64,000 nucleotides of DNA from Campylobacteraceae bacterium (lineage in GTDB: Bacteria; Campylobacterota; Campylobacteria; Campylobacterales; Sulfurovaceae). Below, one piece after another: positions 8,512-15,101 of this stretch (positions are counted from its first letter, which is position 1; every line of letters starts with the position of its first letter). Position numbers and translations under genes: made by a program. The notes below the pieces were generated by a model, which saw nothing but the letters and a program-made list of their open reading frames with translations, made no database searches and had not been told where the DNA came from. The stretch covers positions 1-64,000 of the forward strand of contig JALUKQ010000088.1 in assembly GCA_027056485.1 (NCBI GenBank), read 5' to 3'.

Positions 8512-9141
8512 ATGAATCGTATACTCATTTTAGAAGATGATCAAACCCTAGGCAAAAGTTTGGTTAAATATCTAAAAAAAGCAAACTATCAAATTGATTG
8601 GGCAAGAGATGGAGAAGAGGCTTTAGACTTTACCTATAACAATAGATATGCCCTCTATCTTTTTGATATTAATGTTCCTCTTATTAATGGCATTGACCTT
8701 TTAGGAGATCTACGCAATGCCGAAGATTTCACCCCTACCATTATTATCTCAGCATTGGTTGATATTGAATCTGTTACAAAAGGGTTTATGGCAGGAGCTG
8801 ATGACTACCTCAAAAAACCTTTTGACCCTGAAGAGCTTCTCATTCATATTAAAGCTAAAACAGGAGAGTTAAAACAGCAACTTCATTTTAGAAAATTTGA
8901 AATAGATATACAAAAAAATGAGATATTTAAAAATAATAAACTTCTGCAACTTGGAGAAGTACAAAAACGACTTCTTATTTCACTAATTCAACACTATCCC
9001 AACCCTGTTACGAAAGAGACTTTGCTTGAGCTACTAGAAAAACCAACCGATCTTGCACTTCGTGTCAATATTAATAAACTCAAAAAACAGTTGGGTCTTA
9101 AGATAAAAAGTATTCGTAATATTGGTTACCAAATAGATTAA
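8512..9141 (+). CDS. OmpR-family response regulator 1, no adjacent kinase
   Basis: A 209-residue protein starting at the ATG behind AAGGGGAAGC; an in-frame ATG 12 codons earlier lies in the promoter. The receiver domain has acidic residues Asp9/Asp10, phospho-acceptor Asp52 in LFDINVP and Lys102 in LKKPFDP. The C-terminal winged helix has a candidate recognition segment ALRVNINKLKKQL. It is very close to the regulator at 17913: the central receiver block around residues 72-110 is almost identical, while the first part of the DNA-binding domain differs more. No histidine kinase follows; a broken DUF4405 gene does. The shared receiver suggests it may be phosphorylated by the kinase at 18523. 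Confidence 0.9.
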   Translation: MNRILILEDDQTLGKSLVKYLKKANYQIDWARDGEEALDFTYNNRYALYLFDINVPLINGIDLLGDLRNAEDFTPTIIISALVDIESVTKGFMAGADDYLKKPFDPEELLIHIKAKTGELKQQLHFRKFEIDIQKNEIFKNNKLLQLGEVQKRLLISLIQHYPNPVTKETLLELLEKPTDLALRVNINKLKKQLGLKIKSIRNIGYQID

Positions 9142-9159
9142 GCATAAAACTATTTTACA

Positions 9160-9192
9160 ATTCATATAACGTTCACACTAACAAAGTAAAAT
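9160..9192 (+). promoter_or_regulatory. Tandem 11-bp activator box and -10, TTCATA class, before broken DUF4405 gene
   Basis: Half-sites ATTCATA (9160-9166) and GTTCACA (9171-9177) are 11 bp apart and TAAAAT (9187-9192) starts 16 bp after the second. The promoter looks intact although the gene behind it is broken. Confidence 0.65.
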
Positions 9193-9221
9193 AAAGCATA
9201 CTTATCTAGGAGTTATTATCT

Positions 9222-9406
9222 ATGAAATACCAACGCTTTGTCTCACTCTCTGCTGGACTCTCATTTATTATTATTTTATATCTAGTGGAGTTCTCTACTT
9301 TATCCCTAACCGAAAGATAACGGCTTGGACTGATTGGTCTTTTTTAGGTTTGGACAAACAACAGTGGGATAATCTACACATTAACTTAGGCATCTTCTCC
9401 CTGTAA
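9222..9406 (+). pseudogene. Frameshifted, truncated DUF4405 membrane protein
   Basis: An ATG behind an AGGAG site opens a frame (MKYQRFVSLSAGLSFIIILY) that stops at 9318-9320. From about 9281 a second frame continues the family pattern: SGVLYFIPNRKITAWTDW, then FLGLDKQQWDNLHIN, ending at a stop at 9404. That is the conserved centre of DUF4405 membrane proteins (P-x-x-x-x-A-x-W, GL-x-K-x-x-W-x-x-x-H). A single-base change near 9275-9285 breaks the gene, and the normal C-terminal helices are missing. A sequencing error could explain the frameshift but not the early end. Confidence 0.65.
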
Positions 9407-9447
9407 CACTCTATAATATGCTACAAGCATCACAAAAATAAATTCTT

Positions 9448-9480
9448 CTTCATAAAAACTTCATAATTTATTTTTATAAT
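9448..9480 (+). promoter_or_regulatory. Tandem 11-bp activator box and -10, TTCATA class, for the nonahaem cytochrome
   Basis: Exact half-sites CTTCATA (9448-9454) and CTTCATA (9459-9465) are 11 bp apart, and TATAAT (9475-9480) starts 16 bp after the second. The leader to the ATG at 9512 is about 25 nt. Confidence 0.7.
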
Positions 9481-9511
9481 TCTTTATAAAATAACTTTAG
9501 GAGCGTTCCCT

Positions 9512-11257
9512 ATGAAACAGATAATCATTTCCTTACTGCTACTACTAAGCTTAACAGCTTGTGGAGGTAGTAGCACTTCAACCGATAAGAGTGACTCTTC
9601 CAATAGCTCTGAAGATAGAGAGCATAATGATGAGAATAACAACGAGGATTCAAATTCCAATAATAATCCTCCAACAACACAAAACAAAGGTGGCTATGCC
9701 TTAACTGCATGGAATGACTTGGGTATGCACTGTATGGATGGGAATGATTTTTCTGTTTTTTCAGTACTTCCTCCCTATAACAATCTTCATGCACAGCTAA
9801 AAGATAAAAATGGTGACCTGATTACTACAGGTGTTATCATTACTTACCAATCAACAATAGGTACAGATGGAAAAATAAATACCTCTAGTGTTGTAGCAAG
9901 TAATGGAAGTAGTAAAACAAACTTCTGGTCACATGTGAGTGACCTCTTTGGTGCCTCTTTAGCTGAAAACACTGGACTAACAGGTAACCCTATGTCTTCA
10001 ACCTCACCTGAACCACTTACCTTTAATGCTACCCATAAATGGTGGGAAGCCGAAGGTATTCCTGTTACCCCTTATAATGATGATGGGTCTAAAAACTACT
10101 ATCCACTTGTCCGAGTCATTGCTAAAGACAACAGTGGTAATGTTTTAGCCTCAGTCGATACGGTTCTTCCTGTGAGTGATGAAATGGATTGTAAACGCTG
10201 TCATGCTACTAATAGTGTAGCAAAAGCACGACCAAGTGCAGGATGGGTAAATAACAGTGATGCTCAAAAAGATTATAAATACAACATCTTACGTCTACAT
10301 GATGATAAAGAGCCTAATGCTGTAAAAGACCATAAAACAGCACTTGTTGCTAAAGGGTACAACTATAATGATGCTGGGCTAGAAGCTACTGCCAAAGGTG
10401 GAACTCCTATTTTATGTGTGGCATGTCATAAATCAAATGCCTTGCCTGGTGTAGGGATAGAGCTGAAATCATTTACCCAAGCTATTCACTCTAAACATGC
10501 CAATGTAACTGACCCCATAACCAATAAGAAGTTAGGTGATTCAACGAACCGAAGCTCATGTTATGCTTGTCACCCTGGTGCTGCAACAGAGTGTCTAAGA
10601 GGAGCCATGGGAGATGCTAAAAATGCAGATGGAACAGCACAGATGCAGTGTCAAAGTTGTCATGGAACCATGAACCATGTGGGTGCTTCAAACCGTGAAG
10701 GTTGGCTAGATGAGCCAAATTGTCAAGCTTGTCACTTTGATGGAAAACGCGAGACATCAGCCATTGACCCTACGACAAATACTTTACGTCATGCTGTTGA
10801 TACACGTTTTGCAACACTACCAAATACACCTACAGTTGGTAAAAGTCTTTATAGATTTAGTACAGGTCATGGAGGGCTACAGTGTGAAGCTTGTCATGGT
10901 TCAACCCATGCTATCTATCCTGCTCATGAAGCTGATAACAAGGTAAGTATGGAACTGCAAGGACATACAGGAACCGTAGCTGAGTGTGTAGCTTGTCATA
11001 CTACTGTACCAAAAACCATAACAGGTGGACCTCATGGCATGCACCCTGTAGGAGACAGCTGGGTGAAAGGTCATGAAGATGTAGCAGAGAATAACCCTGC
11101 ACAGTGTAAGGTCTGTCATGGAGCTGACTATAGAGGCTCTGTATTATCTGAAATGTTTACAACTAGAACACTCAAGGTAGAACATGGAACCAAAACCCTT
11201 GCTAAAGGGCATAAAGTAAGCTGTTATGATTGTCATAATGGTCCAAGTGGAGATTAA
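9512..11257 (+). CDS. Nine-haem c-type cytochrome lipoprotein
   Basis: A 581-residue protein with a lipoprotein signal peptide (lipobox LTAC at about residue 17), an acidic Ser/Asn-rich linker (about 22-55), a domain without haem motifs up to about residue 225, and then nine CxxCH haem-binding motifs spread from about residue 226 to 575 (CKRCH, CVACH, CYACH, CQSCH, CQACH, CEACH, CVACH, CKVCH, CYDCH). It would be a membrane-anchored periplasmic or surface electron carrier. No catalytic signature of nitrite, hydroxylamine or tetrathionate enzymes is seen. It stands alone behind a TTCATA-type box, which ties it to the two-component regulon rather than to a respiratory operon. Confidence 0.85.
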   Translation: MKQIIISLLLLLSLTACGGSSTSTDKSDSSNSSEDREHNDENNNEDSNSNNNPPTTQNKGGYALTAWNDLGMHCMDGNDFSVFSVLPPYNNLHAQLKDKNGDLITTGVIITYQSTIGTDGKINTSSVVASNGSSKTNFWSHVSDLFGASLAENTGLTGNPMSSTSPEPLTFNATHKWWEAEGIPVTPYNDDGSKNYYPLVRVIAKDNSGNVLASVDTVLPVSDEMDCKRCHATNSVAKARPSAGWVNNSDAQKDYKYNILRLHDDKEPNAVKDHKTALVAKGYNYNDAGLEATAKGGTPILCVACHKSNALPGVGIELKSFTQAIHSKHANVTDPITNKKLGDSTNRSSCYACHPGAATECLRGAMGDAKNADGTAQMQCQSCHGTMNHVGASNREGWLDEPNCQACHFDGKRETSAIDPTTNTLRHAVDTRFATLPNTPTVGKSLYRFSTGHGGLQCEACHGSTHAIYPAHEADNKVSMELQGHTGTVAECVACHTTVPKTITGGPHGMHPVGDSWVKGHEDVAENNPAQCKVCHGADYRGSVLSEMFTTRTLKVEHGTKTLAKGHKVSCYDCHNGPSGD

Positions 11258-11267
11258 ACTCTTTTAA

Positions 11268-11399
11268 CTATCGAACAAGAATGGTACGCTTTTGCATACC
11301 ATTCTTCCCTTTAGCTCCATGTTTACCATGAGAAGCATTTCTTAAAATACAGCCACTCAAAGACCATAAGGTCAAAAATATCAATATTGTTTTAATCAT
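11268..11399 (-). CDS. Small lipoprotein-like peptide of 43 residues
   Basis: This short frame begins at an ATG with a strong AAGGATG site, 11 bases after the beta-barrel gene stop. It encodes a hydrophobic leader ending in a lipobox (LSGC, Cys17) followed by a short Gly/Lys-rich tail. It reads as the last gene of the EF-hand / beta-barrel operon. Its 3' end overlaps the hairpin used by the convergent cytochrome gene. The good ribosome site and lipobox support it; the size and lack of a known family limit confidence. Confidence 0.5.
   Translation of the reverse strand: MIKTILIFLTLWSLSGCILRNASHGKHGAKGKNGMQKRTILVR
11277..11306. terminator. Hairpin between convergent units
   Basis: AAGAATGGTACGC pairs with GCATACCATTCTT (one mismatch) around a TTTT loop, 19 bases after the cytochrome stop. 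It may terminate that gene; on the other strand it lies inside the small lipoprotein frame. Confidence 0.55.
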
Positions 11400-11410
11400 T
11401 TTTCATCCTT

Positions 11411-12220
11411 TTATTGTAAATATAATCCCAATCCAAAACGGAAAGTATTATCATATGAGTAGTCATCTAAACCATAAGTATAAGATGCTGTTGCAAAAAT
11501 ATTTTTATTGAAACTATAACTGTTATACCAAGTCAAACCTTCTTGAGCATCTTCATCTGGATAATTAGAACCTGTATAGTTATAAGATACTGCACTATAA
11601 AAAGATGGTGTCACAGCATAACCTGTACCTATAGAAAAAGAGCTATAGTCTTCATAATCTATCGTATCATCATCTCCACTAAAAGTATAACCTCCATAAA
11701 GAAAAATATCCTGTTTACTGTTAACAAAATAGTCATAATTTAGACCAGTAAAATAGTCATCATCTCTACTGTTGCTATTATCGACCATCTTCGTTCCTGC
11801 TGACAACTTTAGCCTAGCATTTGCTAAAGGAAAACTATAACCACCCATTAAATAGATATCATTATCACTATCTGAATTATCTTCGGTTAGGGTACTCTTG
11901 GTTGTAGAACGGCTATTTGAGATGGAGATATCCCAATTGTGATAACGATAGTTAGCAAAAAGGTCAACATATTCATCATCTTCATACTCGTCATCTCGTT
12001 GAATGCTACTACCTACTTTCAAAGTTACTGCACCCCAATAGTCAGAATTGGATGATTTTTTACTGATATTAACAGCACAACCATTTTTATCTACAAAGGC
12101 ATCAAAGGGAGTATTAGAACAACGATCAATTGTATCTTCAACACCATCAATATCATTATCTTGAAATGCAAACAGAGAAGAGGAGAGCAGAAGTGTTAGA
12201 AACACGGTTTTATAATACAT
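11411..12220 (-). CDS. Outer-membrane beta-barrel with thrombospondin-3-like calcium repeat (paralog 1)
   Basis: A 269-residue protein with a signal peptide (1-18), an acidic calcium-type repeat DNDIDGVEDTIDRC with a paired Cys (NGC), then alternating aromatic/polar strands ending in a C-terminal aromatic pattern, consistent with an outer-membrane barrel. It resembles the protein at 17135-17920 in length, repeat and barrel pattern. The loops are very rich in Asp (RDDEYEDDEY), which suggests cation binding. It is preceded by the EF-hand gene and a hairpin, and followed by the small lipoprotein. No named porin family was recognised. Confidence 0.7.
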   Translation of the reverse strand: MYYKTVFLTLLLSSSLFAFQDNDIDGVEDTIDRCSNTPFDAFVDKNGCAVNISKKSSNSDYWGAVTLKVGSSIQRDDEYEDDEYVDLFANYRYHNWDISISNSRSTTKSTLTEDNSDSDNDIYLMGGYSFPLANARLKLSAGTKMVDNSNSRDDDYFTGLNYDYFVNSKQDIFLYGGYTFSGDDDTIDYEDYSSFSIGTGYAVTPSFYSAVSYNYTGSNYPDEDAQEGLTWYNSYSFNKNIFATASYTYGLDDYSYDNTFRFGLGLYLQ

Positions 12221-12243
12221 ATTAAATCCTTTAAACTATAATT

Positions 12244-12265
12244 TGAGAGCAGAAAACTGCTCTCA
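12244..12265 (-). other. Intercistronic hairpin between EF-hand and barrel genes
   Basis: TGAGAGCAG / CTGCTCTCA form a perfect 9-bp stem with a four-base loop in the 59-base gap between two genes read in the same direction. There is no T-tract on the minus strand, so RNA processing or stability control is more likely than termination. Confidence 0.5.
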
Positions 12266-12279
12266 TCGTAAACAATGAG

Positions 12280-12882
12280 CTATCGGTTATGACCTATACC
12301 CTGTCCTCCTTGTCGTTGCCCTTGTTGCATACTTCCAACTCCTGAACCATCACGAAGATGTTGTTGAATACCTTGGTTAACACCTCTTTGTTGAGGAGCT
12401 TGACTCCTATGACTTTCTATCTGTGCTGTCTGATGTGTCTCTAACTCTGTTGCATCAATCATACTATCACCATTGATATCGATGCTAGCAAAATCAGGTG
12501 CATCATCAGCATTCGCAAGAAGTCTCCCTTCTGCACTATTTTCAGCCAATCTATCAGCTCTTACTGCATCAAACTCTGCTTCACTTATAAGCCCATCACC
12601 ATCCGTATCAAAATCAATAAGTTTTGGTTGATTTGCAAGGTTTCCACCACCTTGTCCACTACCCAGTCCTACTGGATTAGCTTGGCGTGATACTCTTAAA
12701 GCTTCCAATTCATCACTACTCATACTATCAACACGACTTAACATCTCTGTTCTGTAATCAGCTTGCTCATCTACAGCGACTGTTCCTCTAAGCTCTATTA
12801 ACTCTTCTGTTGTCATAGAGGTAAAATCTGTTGCCATTAAGCCTAATGTCAATAAACCTAAAGTTAAAACTGTCTTTTTCAT
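12280..12882 (-). CDS. Secreted EF-hand protein with Gln/Gly-rich tail
   Basis: The start chosen is the ATG at 12882 behind AAAGGATTT, giving 200 residues; an earlier in-frame start lacks a ribosome site and would hide the signal peptide. After the signal peptide come two related segments (MTTEELIELRG and MSSDELEALR) that resemble the short DUF1104-type motif common in Campylobacterota. Two EF-hand loops follow: DTDGDGLISEAE (about 92-103) and DINGDSMIDATE (about 135-146). The tail is Gln/Gly-rich. A periplasmic or secreted calcium-binding role is likely. It heads the unit with the barrel protein and has its own AGTAACA-type box. Confidence 0.75.
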   Translation of the reverse strand: MKKTVLTLGLLTLGLMATDFTSMTTEELIELRGTVAVDEQADYRTEMLSRVDSMSSDELEALRVSRQANPVGLGSGQGGGNLANQPKLIDFDTDGDGLISEAEFDAVRADRLAENSAEGRLLANADDAPDFASIDINGDSMIDATELETHQTAQIESHRSQAPQQRGVNQGIQQHLRDGSGVGSMQQGQRQGGQGIGHNR

Positions 12883-12937
12883 AATAAATCCTTTTATATT
12901 ATTAATTTTTCTAAAAGTCAACCCTTTAGATAAGAAA

Positions 12938-12970
12938 ATTATAGAGTAAGTTTGTTACTTATTTGTTACT
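12938..12970 (-). promoter_or_regulatory. Tandem 11-bp activator box and -10, AGTAACA class, for the EF-hand unit
   Basis: On the minus strand AGTAACA (12970-12964) and AGTAACA (12959-12953) are exact repeats 11 bp apart. TATAAT (12943-12938) begins 16 bp after the second. Confidence 0.7.
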
Positions 12971-13035
12971 TTAAGAAACATTTTTATTGGAAAATAAATA
13001 TTTTTAAAAGTATAGTTGTAAATTAATATTATTGA

Positions 13036-13125
13036 TAAAAAGATAAGATAAGTAACCCTCCCTCATCCTAAGGGAGTATAGGGGGAAAGCAGATAAGAGG
13101 TAGAGTTACTTTGGAATTAAATTCC
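13036..13125 (-). ncRNA. Candidate regulon-controlled small RNA (~90 nt)
   Basis: A tandem-box promoter at 13132-13164 has no gene behind it but predicts a transcript start at 13125. That is exactly the first base of a 5' hairpin GGAAT-TTA-ATTCC (13125-13113). The RNA continues through a pyrimidine-rich stretch and a CTCCCT / AGGGAG hairpin enclosed by AAGTAAC / GTTACTT pairing. It ends in a T-rich tract at about 13041-13037. It lies between the cytochrome fusion gene and the EF-hand gene, which has its own promoter. The RNA is inferred from promoter geometry plus structure only. Confidence 0.5.
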
Positions 13126-13131
13126 ATAGAA

Positions 13132-13164
13132 ATAATACAATACGAATGTTAACGCAATGTTAAT
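13132..13164 (-). promoter_or_regulatory. Tandem 11-bp activator box and -10, TTAACA class, gene-less
   Basis: On the minus strand ATTAACA (13164-13158) and GTTAACA (13153-13147) are 11 bp apart, with TATTAT (13137-13132) 16 bp after the second. The box overlaps the stop codon of the cytochrome fusion gene and fires into the candidate small RNA. Confidence 0.65.
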
Positions 13165-14068
13165 TCTTTTTCAATCCTCTACCCATTCCTTTAAAACCTT
13201 GTTGAGGATAATTATCGAACATCCAGTTAGCAATAGTTTCTAACTCTTCAGGAGTCACATTACCTTTTTGAGATGGCATAAGACCAAAACGTTTAATCTT
13301 CTGAGGCATACATATCGCTTTAGCTTCAGAAGGATTAACAACATAATCTTTAATAAACGTAACGGCTTCAGTTTTATCACTATAGCTCATTTTTAAGTGT
13401 CTCATAACTCCATTAAGTGCTGGGGCAACAACTGTTGACATATCTTGTGTTTTACCAAGTGTATGACAAGATATACACTTCTGAGTAAATAGCTCTTTAC
13501 CCTTACTATCTGGAGTAACTGCTACACTCTTTTGTGCCATTTTTTGAGCTTTTGGCTTCATGGTTGCTAGTTTTAAAAGTGTTTCAAATTGCTCAGGGGA
13601 GAGAACATCTTGAATATCATAAATACATTGTAAGTGTGCTTTGGTTAAATCGGTACGGAGTTTAGAGATTTTCTCTACCAATTCATATTGAGTTTTTGGC
13701 TCTTTATGCTCTTCTAACATTGCTTTAGCAAGTTCACTTTCCATTGATTTAATCTCTTTTGCTACTTTTGCAGCTACAGGAACCGTAGTATTTTTCATTT
13801 TAATCAATTGGTCAAGTTGCTCTTTAGAAAGGTTGAGTTTATCACTCTGTGGGTGAAAGAGTGAAACACCTACCAAGAAAGGTAGGTTTTGGTTAATCAT
13901 AAAATAATCTTTTGGAAAAGCTTCTTTCTTGGCTCGATAGAAAGGTGATTTCTCCCCTGCCATCTGAGCCAATTTTTTAGCTCCTTCACCTTTTTGCATG
14001 TTGGGTGCTGCCATAAGGCTGGTCATGAGGGTTAAAGATAAAGTTGTTAAGAGTGCTATTTTTTTCAT
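13160..14068 (-). CDS. CpxP/Spy-like (LTxxQ) domain fused to monohaem cytochrome c
   Basis: A 302-residue protein with a signal peptide (1-20). Residues about 60-170 are helical, with two LTxxQ-like motifs (LSKEQ at about 80-84, LSPEQ at about 156-160) as in the CpxP/Spy/ZraP family of periplasmic stress and metal-sensing chaperones. The C-terminal third is a class I cytochrome c with CISCH (198-202) and a likely Met ligand in GLMPSQ. I know LTxxQ proteins and cytochromes c as separate families; their joining suggests a redox-aware envelope sensor or chaperone, which is inference. It is a single-gene unit behind a TTAACA-type box. Confidence 0.75.
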   Translation of the reverse strand: MKKIALLTTLSLTLMTSLMAAPNMQKGEGAKKLAQMAGEKSPFYRAKKEAFPKDYFMINQNLPFLVGVSLFHPQSDKLNLSKEQLDQLIKMKNTTVPVAAKVAKEIKSMESELAKAMLEEHKEPKTQYELVEKISKLRTDLTKAHLQCIYDIQDVLSPEQFETLLKLATMKPKAQKMAQKSVAVTPDSKGKELFTQKCISCHTLGKTQDMSTVVAPALNGVMRHLKMSYSDKTEAVTFIKDYVVNPSEAKAICMPQKIKRFGLMPSQKGNVTPEELETIANWMFDNYPQQGFKGMGRGLKKN

Positions 14069-14096
14069 TATAAATCCTTTTTTAGTTTATAAAAAG

Positions 14097-14129
14097 ATTC
14101 TAGCACTACTGTATTAACTCAATGTTAAT
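14097..14129 (-). promoter_or_regulatory. Tandem 11-bp activator box and -10, TTAACA class, for the LTxxQ-cytochrome gene
   Basis: On the minus strand ATTAACA (14129-14123) and GTTAATA (14118-14112) are 11 bp apart, with TAGAAT (14102-14097) 16 bp after the second. The box overlaps the end of the upstream DUF2202 gene. Confidence 0.7.
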
Positions 14130-14928
14130 TTTTACCACGTCCATTTCCATTGCTATTGTTTCCTTTTCCATTACTATTCATATTTTTATTTCCACTATTT
14201 CCCTTTTTATTTTTATTTCCATTTTTATTTTCTTTTCCATTCTCATTAGTTGGATAGTCAAGGTGACAATAGTTAACATGTCCTATGGTTCCAAGAGAAC
14301 AACAACCCTCTTCCATACCTAAGTTTTTTAAACCTTTATCAAATGCCCAGTAGTGATTATAGCTTCCATCTCTCAAAACTTTAAATGCCTCGACAACATC
14401 TTCTGCCTCAGATGCTTCTGCCACATCAATAAAATAATCTAAATCATCAATATCAGTAACCTCTACCATACAACCAACCTCTAAAGCATCTCTTTGAGAA
14501 TCAATTCCTTTGTCATATAAAGTATTATAGAGCTCTTGAATAGCAGGGATATCATACTCTCCACTTGGCATATCATAAACATCAGTATCTCTATCTGCAC
14601 TTGGAGTAGAAACATTAGTAAGATCATCAGAACTTAGTTCATATCTATTAACAATATCTCTAACAATTCCTATATGTTTAATTTCTGATTTTTCTGAAAT
14701 ATTTTGAAGTTGATTAATTTCAATATCATTTTCATCTAAATGATAATTATAAAGATTTTGATATATATCATAAGCAAGTCGCTCTTCATTTCCCATATAG
14801 GCTATAGCATTTTTTAATTCTGGCGTTAAGGTTGATTCTGCATAGTTTTCAAGATTAAATCCATTGCCATTTGATTGAGCAAACATAAGTGTTGTTAAAA
14901 GTCCTAAAGACAAAACGGTTTTTTTCAT
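14125..14928 (-). CDS. Exported DUF2202 ferritin-like protein with Asn/Gly/Lys tail (paralog 2)
   Basis: A 267-residue protein with a signal peptide (1-17) and a DUF2202 domain at about 34-225, keeping the candidate ligands EE in NEERLAYDIY, ExxH in SEIKH, the Glu in GCMVEV and the His in SYNHYW. The last 40 residues are a low-complexity Asn/Gly/Lys repeat ending in GRGKN. Unlike the other two it lacks a lipobox, so it is probably soluble. It is closest to the paralog at 15102, which precedes it in the same direction, but each has its own GGTAATA-type box. Confidence 0.85.
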   Translation of the reverse strand: MKKTVLSLGLLTTLMFAQSNGNGFNLENYAESTLTPELKNAIAYMGNEERLAYDIYQNLYNYHLDENDIEINQLQNISEKSEIKHIGIVRDIVNRYELSSDDLTNVSTPSADRDTDVYDMPSGEYDIPAIQELYNTLYDKGIDSQRDALEVGCMVEVTDIDDLDYFIDVAEASEAEDVVEAFKVLRDGSYNHYWAFDKGLKNLGMEEGCCSLGTIGHVNYCHLDYPTNENGKENKNGNKNKKGNSGNKNMNSNGKGNNSNGNGRGKN

Positions 14929-14980
14929 AAGTAAATCCTCTTTTTATAAAAATATTTCCCAATAATTATTAGGTTATAGG

Positions 14981-15013
14981 ATGTTATCCTATGTTTATTA
15001 CCTAAATATTACT
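14981..15013 (-). promoter_or_regulatory. Tandem 11-bp activator box and -10, GGTAATA class, for DUF2202 gene 2
   Basis: On the minus strand AGTAATA (15013-15007) and GGTAATA (15002-14996) are 11 bp apart, with TAACAT (14986-14981) 16 bp after the second. Confidence 0.65.
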
Positions 15014-15101
15014 TGTTAATAGAAAAAAGAAGAGGGAGAGTCGATAAATAGAGTAGCATCATCTACTACTCTATTTTATATACATAGGAGACTAAATTTT
15101 A

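Noticed and set aside
13036-13075. A 20-codon frame starting at an ATG within the candidate small RNA
   Set aside because: It has no ribosome site at a useful distance and sits inside the hairpin and T-rich end; the RNA-structure reading explains the region better.
14140-14250. Short repeats at the end of DUF2202 gene 2 as a possible repeat array
   Set aside because: They are the Asn/Gly/Lys low-complexity coding tail; there are no regular repeat and spacer units as in a CRISPR array.
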